A model generated the notes under the pieces. That model did no database searches and was not told the origin of the DNA. It worked only from the letters and a program-made list of their open reading frames with translations. A stretch of DNA of 64,000 nucleotides. It comes from Ciona savignyi (Eukaryota; Chordata; Ascidiacea; Phlebobranchia; Cionidae). Positions 39,475 through 51,812 of this stretch are shown here, piece after piece (positions within the stretch are counted from its first letter, which is position 1; each line of letters opens with the position of its first letter). Position numbers and translations under genes: made by a program. The stretch covers positions 1,467,693 through 1,531,692 of the forward strand of contig CH003228.1 in NCBI GenBank assembly GCA_000149265.1. The letters are read 5' to 3'.

Positions 39475-41045
39475 ATGTGCATTACAACCCAAATGAGATT
39501 GTTTTGTGTCATGATGGCTATTGCTTTTTCGGAAGCCCAAGAAATGATTGAAGTACGTGACAGAATATTATCACGCCTGTCTACATTTCATGTTTGAGAG
39601 GAAATTATACTAATGCATGCACTTTAAATATTCAATTAATTTTGTTCAGTCGTAGCCCATTTTGCTTAACCTAACACGAATAAAAAAGTTCGTTTACGGT
39701 TTCATCAAACTAAAATGTATAATATTATTACAACATGTATGATTTTGAGGGGTCATATCCACTAAATGTACCGAAAAAGACATTACAAAGTTGTATACAA
39801 TACAATAAGAAATAATTATGATACGTTTTGTTTGCGCTACAAACTAAGAGTTTAATTCATTGGAATCTTACCCCATATATATACACAGTCGAACCAAGTG
39901 CAGGACAACATACGACAGTTGGCCAGCGGCAGCGGCTCTGTGTGGAACGTATCATCGACGTGTAACCCAGTGTGTTCAAGCGTGCAATGGGAGCGATCAA
40001 ACCGAGACAACATGCTTAAGTTTACAATCACTGGACCTAACACGGGATACATAGCTGCTGCAATTTCTCAAGATCAGTTGATGGTAAATTCAATGTGCTA
40101 TATATACTGTCAATGTAATGCGTGGAATACTATTACAGGGACCCTCGGATGACACCTACGTATGCTTCCGATCTGCAGCTGAAGGTGCACCAATCATAAT
40201 AAACTCCGGATATTTGACGGCGCAGGCTCCACCAACAATTACTGGGACTGTAAGTTGTGGATGTAAAATATATTTGTTGAACAAAAAATTTATACTTTTC
40301 GTTTTCAGGTTGAAACGGAGAACATTGTTTCTACTTCTATAGAAAACGGAATAATGACTTGCTCATTTTACCGAGCGTTCAGTGTTACTTCTAGGATCGA
40401 TGAAACCAATGTAACTTGGGACTTACAAGTGCAGAATTTTAATTTGTTGTATGCAGAAGGGGCTGTTACTGCAGATTCTATCTCATATCATACATTTCGG
40501 GCGCATACTAGACAGGCTCAATTGTTACTTCCACCAGAAGGTAGGCGGCAGCTGAAACTTGAATGTAATCATAGGCTATACATGCTTGGGTCAAGTATAT
40601 AAACATTTTAAACGAGGTGATATTTAGAGCACAATTACTTAAAGCGCGTTTTTTAACCCAACGTAAGGTTAACGAATTTCAGGTTTAGGCGATCTCTACG
40701 AAATGACAAAATTCTGTTGGGTCTTTTACCTTAAATTAGCTGGATAATGCGCAGCAGGATTTTTAAATATCTTGGTTTTTATTCTTAGCAACTACCACAC
40801 AAGAAACAACGACGCGCCAACAAATGCTGACATCCACAAATTCTCAAACGGACGACATCACCCAAACATCGGCTGGGCAAGGACAGACTTCAGCTCAAAC
40901 AAGTACAATCATGGATAAGACGGACGGCCATGGCAGCACGGTGGCAGCAGAATTAGACAAAACCACGTCTAGTACTTCTCGATTGATGACAAATTGTTTT
41001 ATTGTACTGCTTAGTAATTTACTGATGTTTCTTGTTTTTGCTTAA
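39475..41045 (+). CDS. secreted or GPI-anchored DOMON-domain protein
   Basis: Exons 39475-39552, 39889-40083, 40139-40249, 40309-40540 and 40789-41045; in phase; 290 residues. The N-terminus (MRLFCVMMAIAFSEAQ) reads as a signal peptide. Residues about 30-200 look like a DOMON fold: LKFTITGPNTGYIAAAISQD, then LMGPSDDTYVCF, as in the ferric-chelate reductase FRRS1 and related haem- or sugar-binding domains, where the GYxAxxxSxDxxMGxDD pattern is conserved. Unlike FRRS1 there is no cytochrome b561 membrane domain. Instead a Ser/Thr-rich stalk (206-272) leads to a short hydrophobic end (CFIVLLSNLLMFLVFA) with no following charged residues, the form expected of a GPI-anchor signal. A poly(A) signal lies at 41138-41143. 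The ligand is unknown. Confidence 0.8.
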
Positions 41046-41856
41046 ACTTGAAGTGTATAGTATATGTAACCCATTATCGTCTGCTGTATATAAAGGCTAT
41101 AACTTATAGCAGTTTTAGCCGACAATCCTGTAATCAAAATAAAGTAAAACATTTAACCGAAAGTGGATTTTTTGTTGTAAGTTTATTTAAGTTAGTGTTA
41201 TTGCATTATTAAAAAAGATATCTAAACGATAAATTTATAGTTAAGCTTGTTCTCCTGGAACAAAATTGAAGCCAATGATAGCAGCCCTCTGCTGAATGAT
41301 ATGGGAATGAAATCAGTAAAATAATTTTAACTATTAGACTACGGTATAATGCAAATTAAGTGTGATTGGAAGTAACAACTACTTTTTTGTGGATAAGAAC
41401 CTAAAAGATTTCGGATCAGCGCCTCGGTGCTGCCACCTTGCAAAGAAATAAATACCCGAAAGATTGTTAGGTTATTCCCCATTTACGTTTTTTGGCGGGT
41501 AAAAGTTTTTTGTGTGTTTTCGAGTTAGAAGATATCACTGCGGACTCTGTACATAATAGAGTGTCTATAGAGTCATTAAAGTACCGATGGTAGCACAAAG
41601 ATGACATCTGTACATACGAAAGATATAAAAAGTGACGTATTACATTTTTGATAGTGTTGGTTGGTGTTATTAACTTATTGCAGGCTTAACCATGTGACGT
41701 TACTACCATTAATTAAGTCAATAAATTGAACATTTGATAATATAACCGCATAAATGTGTAGTATATATATATATTATATATACCATGTCTAATATTAAAC
41801 ATATACGGTAACCTCCTATACATTGTGACCTAAAGTAAACACATGCCAGCCTGAGA

Positions 41857-42238
41857 CCAGTATAGAAAGTAGGGCAGCTGCACACTCGAGTTTTTTTATT
41901 TACTGCGTCTTTGCACACTTGGGTAATTTCACACAAGCTCGTGAGCTGGCAGTATAAACATCGTATAATTTCCAACAAACCTTTAAACCTACCTCTGGAC
42001 CTCGAGTAATTTACTGTCAGTACGTTTTTTGTTACGTAGATAGATATGTTAGCTGATCGACACGATAGATTTAGAATAGAATAATACGGTTGTGTAGGAT
42101 TTTACATAATAGTAATAAAAAGGAGATTTTGTGCACACTTGAAGTGTGCACTCTTGGACGTTTGCACACTGCACACTTAAATATTTGGCGTGTGCACACT
42201 CGAGATTTCGGCGAAAATTGACGTACTTTCCATACGGG
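41857..42238. mobile_element. complete copy of TIR element A (382 bases)
   Basis: Non-autonomous DNA transposon. The ends are inverted: ccagtatagaaagtagggc at the left, and at the right the inverse of cccgtatggaaagtacgtc. It is flanked by an exact 8-base target duplication gcctgaga (41849-41856 and 42239-42246). The interior carries several copies of tgcacact and its inverse. The 8-base duplication suggests the hAT superfamily; no transposase is present. It lies just upstream of TONSL. Confidence 0.85.
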
Positions 42239-42437
42239 GCCTGAGAGCTTGTAAACTGTTTCTTAACTGAAGCAATGTCTGAATCGTACTTAATATTTTG
42301 CAATAACTTATAAACCTGACTATGTCGTATTCCATTGTCTAATATAAAGTTCTGTTTATTTTACTACCTTGTGATCTGTGTTTAAACATCAAAATTCACC
42401 CTAGAAATGTATTTGCTGAAATTAATTTTAATTTCAG

Positions 42438-45400
42438 GATTTCTAAAATTGAGGCAAAAGGCTCAGGAACAAAATAATGGGAAGGAAGAAGCTGAACTGT
42501 GTAATGTTCTTGGGGATTTGTACTTAAAAAATGGTTAGTTTTGCTAAATAATAAAACATAATTTTTAGTGTGTTGTTAGCAAAATTTGTAGTCAATAATT
42601 TAAGGCCGTTTTTTTTATATACAAACCCTATTATAAAAATTCTGGAATTTTGTGGATAACCGACAGGGAATGGTGTGGTAAACAATTTTGAACTAGATGA
42701 GATTTAACATTTGTTGTTGTGCGATTTTACTATATTATTACCTCTTTTTTAATTTTTGTTATGTTTTAATTTTTATTATGTTTTAGGTGACACTTCAGAA
42801 TCTCTATTAATGCACCAACAAGAGTTTTCACTCTGTGAAGCTCTCGGGGATGTATCTGGTCAAGCTATTGCGCAAAGAAAGGTTGTTTGTTAATATTTAA
42901 AACTTATTTCTTTGATGTATCATTCTTCATTCTCTGACTTGAAATATGGTTTTAAATAGAAAAAAATTAACTAGACCAAGTGGAAGGTCGAAAAAATGAC
43001 TTTAAATAAAAGTAATTCATGAATGGTGAAGAACTAGGGGTGCAACAATACTTGCAAAAATATCAATAATCGCAGGTCACGTATTACCACTTATTGTTGT
43101 TGGAAAATTCCCAAAATTTTAAATTTAATGGATTGAACATTTATTGATGACAACAAAACTATAGTTTTTTCTTTAAATACGGTTTGCAAGTAAAAAACTC
43201 TATTTCTAATTATAGCAATGGGCTTGCAAACTGATGTGTAAAACCATAATTTACACCTACTAAAGGATTGATTTACAACATAATATAAACAACCATTTAC
43301 ATGTTGATTGTTTGAACTTTTTTTTTGAACCTGATCATGAGTTAATTGTTGCTTTGTTTATTAGATCGGTGATGTCTACTTATCAATGAACAACTACAAG
43401 CGTGCTGAATCAAGCATCACACAAATCACCTGGAACTTGCTAATTTGGCAGCAGATAAAGTGGAAATGCAACGGGCAAATACTTCGCTTGGCCGCACACT
43501 TTTAGATAAGGCCACTTACCAAGAAGATGATAGCATTCAAATTTCAAGTTTACTTTCAAAGTACTTTATTTAAAATCTTTTTTTTTTATTATATAATGCA
43601 ATTATGTTGATTCCCGTTACAAAAAAATGCTGAGCACTACCTTGCCTTACCAGCTTGATGTTAAACATAAAACACAGTTTTAAGCAGTGTGACAAACACA
43701 TGATAAAAGTAGTGTTTTTTTACCCTGGATAGATTTAGATATAATGATTGCTGTATTTTTAAGGTCAATTTCCCTCTTTGATGAAAGCTTAAAACTGGTA
43801 AGGGAATTGAAGTTGGGCAAGAAACAAATTGTGGAAATGCAAATAAGAAGTTTGATCAATCTTGGCCTTGCTTATGACCAATTATCCAATACTACCGGAT
43901 CAAGCGCTACTTTAAAAAGTCAAGAATACTTTCAAAAGGCATTGTGTCTTGCTAGGTTAGATATGATTTGGCACCCACATGGTGATGAAGCTTTTTTGAC
44001 GTGCATGTTAGTTGTTAAATCATTGCATTAAAACAGTTTGTAAATTAATTAGTTGTTTTAAATATGCCATGCAAATTATCAGACTTATACTTGATGACAG
44101 AAAACATGATTACAAGGAGGATTTGTGTTTGGCTCATCGAGTGCTCACCGGAGTGAACATGGATTTAAACAAATACAGCAACGCACTGAGACATGCTGAG
44201 GCTTTACTGCGCACTGCGAAACAACTTAAAGACAATGAAACAATTCTTAAATCATATGAGCTTTGTTCGGAGGTAGGGGTCGAGTTGTTGATATTTCTAA
44301 ATGCTTGAGTAATACTATCCGTAGGTTCATCTTATAATGGAAAATATTGATGCTGCCAAAGATTGCCTGAAACGAATATATATCAAAGCAAAAAATGGGC
44401 TGCTTAGAGATGAAGCCGAAGCCAAACTGAGACCTGGTAAGCTTTTATACGGACTCTTTTTATGAGGGAATTTTATGAGGGAAAACACTGTCACGCAAGT
44501 TACAGCAAGTATCACCGTAATCAATAATCTGTTGCAGCCACTTATTTTATATATTTTTAGTGATCAAAATGTGTCACATTAATCGCGAACTTTCAATGGA
44601 GGATACAGAAATAAACCGTAAATATTCATTGCATGAAGCGCTTGCAGATCTTTATTGTAAAGTTGGATGTTTTGCCCCAGCTCTAAAGCATTATAAATGC
44701 CAGGTATTTCTATGATTGATTATATATTCCATTACATAAGTGTGTTGATGAATTAATCATGGTCACTCAGGAAGTTCTGTTGGATTTAATAGAAGGGATT
44801 ACAAAGCACCAGCGAAAGGCTGTTTACTTTTCAATTGCATCCACTCTTGTTGATTTAAATAAGTTTCAAGAGGCCTTGACTTATTACAATAAAGAATTGG
44901 ATGTGTCAACTGACAACATGGAGGTATGTAACAATGGTATCATTTGCATAACCACAACACCTTAATTAATATAATTAGCAGCTAGCTGATATTCACATGA
45001 ACATTGCTAAATGCCTTGAATCCAATTCCTCAAGTGTTGATGAAGTTATGAGTTCCTGCCAGAAGGCAATCCAATGTGCTGAGAATTCTGGCATCGATAG
45101 AACAAAGGTAATATGACTTATTTTTTGAGGAGTTGTTTGGTACATTAGTTCATTTAATCAGTATGAATATGAATCAATAAAAAACACTTGCAAAACGAAT
45201 TACAAATTTTAAAAGTCAGTAATTTGCTGTTGGTCGAACATTTGCTTATACTTAGATAAATGATTTAGAGACAAAAATACCATTTTAAGGACAAAAAAAG
45301 CTTTTCAATAAAACAATATTTTGGAACTCATAAATCAACATTGTTATATAAAACATTGGACTAAATTAGCTCTGAAATGTATTTACAGCTGAAGGCACTG

Positions 45401-48400
45401 ATTTGCCGAAAGGATTTAGAAATAAAATACAAACAGTTTGAAGCAGCTGATCGAAGCAAAGAGGAAATTAGTTTACTCGAGTTGCAAGTGGGAATTTTGG
45501 AAGATGATTCGGAAAAAATGGAAGATTGTTACAACAGCTGTACACTGGATGATAGCTCAGATCTTATTGAGCAAGAATTAGAAATCCCATTTGATGGTTT
45601 GATAGTAACCTTTTTTGTATTAAAATAACATATCTGCATGCTTGCCGACATTTGCTGGATGCTTGCTCACACAAGATTTTTGATGTCAAATAAATATATA
45701 GACGTAGTTTGTTAGTTGATACACTCTTATCACAATATCTCCTGTAACTAAAATGATTAAGTGATTGACGAAATTTATTCACAGATGAAATAGGAATTGG
45801 GGAAAGTCGTCGAACAAAAAGGAATTCATTATTTTCTAAGCAGAATTGTGTCGGTGAAAGTGGATTGCATCAAGCCTGTATTGCTGGTGATTTAAAACGT
45901 GTCCAGTTCTTAATTAACCAGGTTTCTTACATAAGTCATAATGTGATAACAACCATTTTCTATCAATATCCCTAAAGCACTGCATGGTCATTAATTTAGA
46001 GTCCTGTATAGCGGTAAAACTTGCTTTTGCAAAATGTCAACTTAGTTTTGAAAACTTCACAGCTTTAAAATACACCTCTGATTCTTTCTTATTAACCAGG
46101 GTCACCCGATGAATCCTCGCGACTTCTCTGGTTGGACTCCTCTGCATGAAGCTTGTAACCATGGTCATCTTGGTCGGTCATCCTAATTCTTTGCTATTTT
46201 CTAAATTGACTTAATACAAGGATAATCCATTAGTGTTCCTCATTCTTTTCGATGTTTATCATAGTGTAATTAATCAAGCCATTAGCAAGACAACTTAACT
46301 CAATCAATTCATATTTATTATTTAAAAGTACTGTATTTTAGAAATTGTGAGATGTCTTTTGGAGAATGGTGCTCATATAAATGACATGGGTGGACAACAT
46401 TGTGGTAATTTAACTCCAATCAATGATGCCGCTTACAATGGTCATTTCGACATAGTCAACCTCCTGCTGACTCACAAAGCTAACCCATTTTTCCCCAATG
46501 ATGAGGTGAAGTGTTGTGGAATACATATTAAAATGAGCAATTTTTTATGGCAAATTTGTTCTTATTAGGTTGAATATAACATAGACACTTTAATTAACAA
46601 ATTGAATGAATCAGTCTTTTTAAATAGGGTTTAAATGTTTTGGATACCCTTAACAAGTATTACACAACATATGGAGAGTTTCTTGAGGAGGATCAAAGGT
46701 CTTTGTACAAGGAACTCAAAACAAAGCTCGAAGGCATGAAGCAACAACAGCCCTCAATGAATCAATCTATACAATGTGATGATGAAATAGCTGCCACAAC
46801 TTCAAGTTTGCTGGTGCATGACAGTCAGCTTGATGTAGTGTGTCAATCCACAATGCGAGAATCTGACCCGGTAGTGGAAACAGATAGTTGTGCCACAAGG
46901 AGTGTGGAATACTCGGTACTGCTGCCCACCATCTCGGCAAGCACACAAAAACAATCAAGAACAAAACGTTCGATACCTGCACTTATTCCCTCAGATGAAG
47001 AAAGCTCAGACTGGTTGGTTGAAGATGTAGAAATCACACAACCGAAGAAGAAACGTCGATTCCATGGGGTACTTGACACTGTTTCTCAGAAAAAAAAGAA
47101 AACAACAAAAATTACTGATTTTTGTCAACCATCAGATGAGGTTGAAACTGTTGAAATTGATGCCGACGATGACCATATAATTGTGGAAAATACTCTTAAT
47201 AAGGAAACTAGTCATGTACTTTCTGAACCGAGGTCTAACAACTTAAGATTAAAAGTTGAAATTGAACAAATCACTTTCTATGTCGCAGTGCCCAAGTAAT
47301 AAATCTTTACAATTTACATGTTTTTTATTAACTGTGAACATGTGTTTTTCACATATATTATTAATCCAACTGATAATTTTTTTTAGAGATAAAACGGTCG
47401 CATGGTTGAAGACATGTGTGTCATCCCGATACGAGCAACATTATCATTTGCTACCCAATGTTAATCTCTCGTCTTGTGGTGTTTTGCTCAATGATGATGA
47501 TCTAGTATCAGTTTTGCTCCAAAATAACGATACAGTGACAGCCTTAGTTACATCATGGCATGTACTACCTCTTTGTGAACGATATAGCAAACATTGTGAA
47601 ACTGCTAAAATTTGTAAGTATACAAACTTGATACTCTCTTATATAACAGGATTTGAAAATTTTCTCCAAGTAAGATATGTTATGGTAATAATACCTCATG
47701 AATAGCACTATGGTACTATAAAGCAGGGCTTCCCAAACTTTTAAGCTTGCGACCCCTTTCAATTTACAAATATTTTCTGTCACTATTTTGCATGTTTAAA
47801 ATCCTAAACAAATCGAAATATTTTCAACATTGTGTATCTTATCATATTTAGCTATCATTCAATCTTCTATTCTTAAAAGCATTTCACCACCACCTTTAAC
47901 AGTAAAACTACCAAGGATAATGAGTGCATGCCGAGACTACGAAAGTACAAAATTACTTGAAGTTTCTAATCTTCATTTTCCTCAGCATCTCAAACCATTG
48001 GTATGTTAAACCTGTTTTTTGTGTTTTAGTTTTGTAAAATTAATGTGTTTTTAACTTTTTTTAGTTCGTGAATCTGCGCAAACAGGAGGTCCACAAATTA
48101 AATTTGGCAGGCTGTAGAATTGGAGAGGAAGGTGTAAAGTGTTTGTGTGAAAATGTTGAACCACCAAATGAATCTCATCTTGCCCAACTCAATCTTAGTT
48201 CCACAGCCATGAATGATCAAGCCTTGATGTGTCTAGCAAAACATAAACATTTTCATGTGAGTAAATGCTTTTTGGTATGCGGATTGAAACCTACAACATG
48301 CTATTTATATTTATGCCCCTTAAGCACCTTAACCTAGTGGTTAATAAGTTAAAGAAAAGTTGTAGTTAAATCTCTATTTATTAAATCAAACTTTAATAGG

Positions 48401-50693
48401 TCCAGTATCCGAAGTGGGTTGTGTTTAATCTGAAGATTAAGCTGTGTTTTATAATGATAGGCTATCAGTCCTTTTTCATTTACTGTAATAAAACATAATA
48501 TCCTGTGTCATAACCAGAGATAAAATATCTCTTATAATCATTTAACATTGTGCACAGAATCTTACACATCTCAATATGTCTTACAATCCACTGTGTACCG
48601 ATAATGGATTGTCTAGTTTGCTGTCAGTTTGTACATCATTACGATATCTCAACTTACAGCGATGTTATTTGCAAAATTGTACATTGAAGAGCATAGACAA
48701 TGTATCAAAAGGTTAGTTTTGTTCTGCTAAATTTATACCATTCTTGGTGCTGTATACTTGTTAAGTAAACATTATCGTTTTACTAGAATGCATTTTAAGA
48801 CTCGATAAGTATTACATTATGGACCAAATCAGAAAACCCATCATGTTCCAAATCAATAAATGCAATTAATAATAATTTGGACTAATTGATAATACAGTAG
48901 AACCCCGTTTACCTGACCACCTATGGGACTGTGATCAAGCGGTCGCGTTAGCGGGGTGGTCATGTTAGTGAATTTTGATTTGCAGCAAATTGTCGTCATA
49001 TGCAGCTTAAACGTCTGCATTCTTACTAAATTTTCACCAAATGTCATTATTTTTATCAGATACCGCAGAATGAATTTTATACTAAAGTTTATCTTGTGGG
49101 ATTCAATTCTGTCTGCCACATTTTTTTTGTGTACGCTCATTTATTCTTATTGTTTTGATCATAAAAGAAAATCAACCTTGTTATTTTGGTGACAAAGGCA
49201 AATTATTTAGCACATGTGGTCACTTAAGCGGAGTCAAATGTAAAGATCTTGGGCAAAAATATGGCGGTCGTGGTCTGGAAACTGGAGTGGTCGCGTTATT
49301 GAAACAGAATGCAATGCATTACCATAGTAAATTATTCGGGACCGCACTAAAGTGGTCTTGATAGTGAGGTGTTTGTGTTATCGAGGTGGTCTCCAAGCGG
49401 GTTCCACTGTACAACAATTTTTTACTACGCAGGATTAGAAAAACTGGAAGTGCTGAATATATCACAAAATAATTTGGGAGATAATGCAGTTGCAAAATGG
49501 TTATCAGCAATCAACAGAAATCAAATCAAATCATTAAATCTAAGCCGAGTTTCAAAGAATGAAAAAAGATTAATAAGGTATGCCAGATTGGATGGATGAT
49601 TGGTTGTTATATTTGTATCCCAGCAGATGAAAAATAATGTTAAAGGACTCATCCATGGGTATCATTGAATAAATTGCACTTATGGTTTAGTTTCCATTGC
49701 AGATGTTGCTACTATGTTAATCCCCAATAATCCACTTGGTTCAGGCAATGTCCACTAAGTGCACTGATAAACAGTTTTGATCTTCGGATAAGGTGACACA
49801 GTCACCCCACGTAGCTATTTCTGCCAAATAAGCCAGAATAAAATGTTATTCACATAATATTACCTTGAATATTTTTACAGAATCATTCACGACTTTCTCA
49901 TTAAATCAAGTAAAAAGTTGGAATTTCTTGATATTTCACACAATGAATTGGACCTGGAAGAATACATTCAAGAATTGATGTGCGTAATATGCGTAAAATG
50001 TATATTACCACACTACCCCAGTTTTTAGTGTTTTAACGTGCTCTACAGGATATTCATTTCGAACCACACAGGGAGATAAAAGTGTGTTAAACTAAAACAA
50101 ATTTATTTAGAATATTTTAATAAAAATATCTTTAAGTGTCATGCCCATGACACAATTATTTGGTGCGATAGGATAGGATATTCATGTTTATCCCTGTGAA
50201 TGGGAAAATTAAGGGGGTTAACACACGGACAATCAGATCACCTTGCGCCCACCGTCGGGTTACCAAAGCTATTGCAGTGTGTTGTATATGATAGACACTT
50301 TCCTTCAATTTGGTAAAACCCATTAATCCGCTGGGTTCAGGCAATGTTCGTAAAAGTGCCTTGCCCAAGGGACAACACAACGCGACTTAGCTAGCGACCA
50401 GTTTTCGCACCTGCAACTTTTCCAATTAAAAGGCGACGCACTTTACCGCCGCTTGACCAACCGGGCCGGGTAAAGATATCCGGATTCTTAACAAATTAGA
50501 GATGTGGACAGCATTAGCTTAATGAATTTAATTGTATTAAAATTAACTATTGCCAAAGGTAACTTAACTACCATTGCAATCTTCTTACATCAGGTCCTGC
50601 ACATCAATTGTGGATGAGATAAATGTGGGGTCCAACATGAATATTGTAAATCTCCCATCACTGCAATATCATTGTGTGAAATGCATTTGTTGA
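42438..50693 (+). CDS. TONSL: TONSL, replication-fork repair scaffold
   Basis: Partner of MMS22L. It reads newly made H4K20me0 chromatin and helps RAD51 load at stalled forks. Exons: 42438-42533, 42787-42881, 43365-43560, 43764-43955, 44083-44272, 44325-44436, 44561-44703, 44771-44923, 44979-45107, 45389-45596, 45785-45921, 46100-46172, 46342-46505, 46628-47295, 47387-47613, 47852-48000, 48065-48256, 48558-48711, 49433-49577, 49881-49979, 50594-50693. Order: TPRs, ankyrin repeats ([30 protein letters not shown]), an acidic/basic linker, a ubiquitin-like segment ([26 protein letters not shown]), then leucine-rich repeats. About 1,207 residues are visible; human TONSL has 1,378. The first exon, with the ATG, was not found. 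Exon 43365-43560 shifts frame by one base near 43409-43413, after NNYKRAE; everything else is in phase, so a missing base is likely. The last exon is the least certain. Confidence 0.93.
48895..49409. mobile_element. pogo/Tigger-like MITE in a TONSL intron
   Basis: A 515-base element flanked by TA. The left end cagtagaaccccgtttacc and the right end, read inverted, cagtggaacccgcttgg form imperfect terminal inverted repeats, both followed by GACCACCT-type sequence. CAGTnGAACCCCGCTT ends with a TA target are typical of the Tigger/pogo branch of Tc1/mariner. No transposase remains. Confidence 0.75.
50169..50466 (-). mobile_element. full-length SINE in the last TONSL intron
   Basis: Same family and orientation as 35623-35913: 3' end ggataggatattcatg, core ttgcccaagggac, and tRNA-like head ending gaccaaccgggcc. 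It separates the last two TONSL exons. Confidence 0.75.
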
Positions 50694-51118
50694 ATAATTT
50701 TTTTGCGCTATTACAGTTTCATATCGCAGTTAAAACTGTTGCAAGTATTTAATAAAATCATTTGTATTGAGTTTAATATTTTGCATAATGTGTGTGTGTG
50801 TGTGTTCTTGTTTCTTGTAATTAAGTGTGAGATATGGGGATTCCCCTGAGAAAAGTTTAAATAGGTTTTGGGCATACGGATCTTTTTTGCTCATGTTTAA
50901 ATTATACAGTATATGGGTAGTTTAAATTCAAGTTATGTTTTTCTGATTGGTGTTGTAAAATTCTAACTTTAGGAAAAATTTAAAGTCAATATTTGTATCT
51001 TATCTGGAGACATCTGCGATAACGCCAAAATTTATGAAAAAAATGCCCTTTTTTATAATTTCCCGATAGCGGGAATTCCCCTTGAGATAAAATAAAAGTT
51101 GAGGCAAACTATGCGGTG

Positions 51119-51347
51119 TCTCTGAATACTACAGGAGTCCGGATCGCATGGAGCGCTTAAATTGCTTGGATCGCTTACTATACTTCGTAATTACAAAAGC
51201 CATGATATTAATGTTAGGGTTGGGGTTAAAGTTAGTTCTGGGGTTGGCATTAGTGTTTGGGACAGGGTTAGAATTACTTTCCATAGCAATCTAAGTGATC
51301 CAAGCAGTCCAAGCGGTCCTGTAGTATTTAGTGGAACCCCAAACTAT
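51119..51347. mobile_element. full copy of TIR element C (about 229 bases)
   Basis: Left end tctctgaatactacagga and right end tcctgtagtatttagtgga are inverted copies of each other. Inside are GATCGC/GCGCTT units and the tract gttagggttggggttaaag seen in the other C copies (19622, 56524, 57442). No coding capacity. It lies between TONSL and the TFIIE gene, where nothing else was recognised (50694-51812). Confidence 0.75.
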
Positions 51348-51812
51348 GGACATGCCAGTTAGGATTCCTGAAAGTTCCAACCTGATTCGATAATGAGTTC
51401 TACCCAAGACCTGGTGACCAGACATGCCTAACACCAGTGTTATGTTTTCCCTTGAAGGGAACCCATAATTAATATGTGAAATTAAATATGGACCAACTAG
51501 TGGAGTGCAAGCTAGCATTCCTCTTAAATGAATTGGAATTAGATCAATTAGGATAATCCACTCTTCGGAGATTTATATTATTACACCCCTTATTAGAAAT
51601 TATGTAAACTCTATAATCACACGTGTAGACCATCCTATATATTATTTTATATTATTCTCCCAGGGGAATTTAGAGGCATTTAAAACATTTGTATTTTGGA
51701 AGTCAAATTATTTTTGACGGTAGAAATTGACAACGTTTGCTGCAATTTTTACTTAATCCTTCGAGCAGAGGTACATCGTACATGTATTTCAATTTTTCCT
51801 AAAAACAAGTGT

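Noticed and set aside
43033-43320. Second possible hAT-type left end (aggggtgcaacaatac) in a TONSL intron
   Set aside because: No inverted partner or 8-base duplication could be located.
46767-47079. Minus-strand open frames inside TONSL
   Set aside because: Shadows of the large linker exon (46628-47295).
47725-47850. hAT-like end (gcagggcttcccaaac) in a TONSL intron
   Set aside because: Only one end resembles a transposon and no matching right end or duplication was seen, so it is not listed as an element.
50797-50813. Short TG microsatellite
   Set aside because: Ordinary simple repeat with no linked feature.
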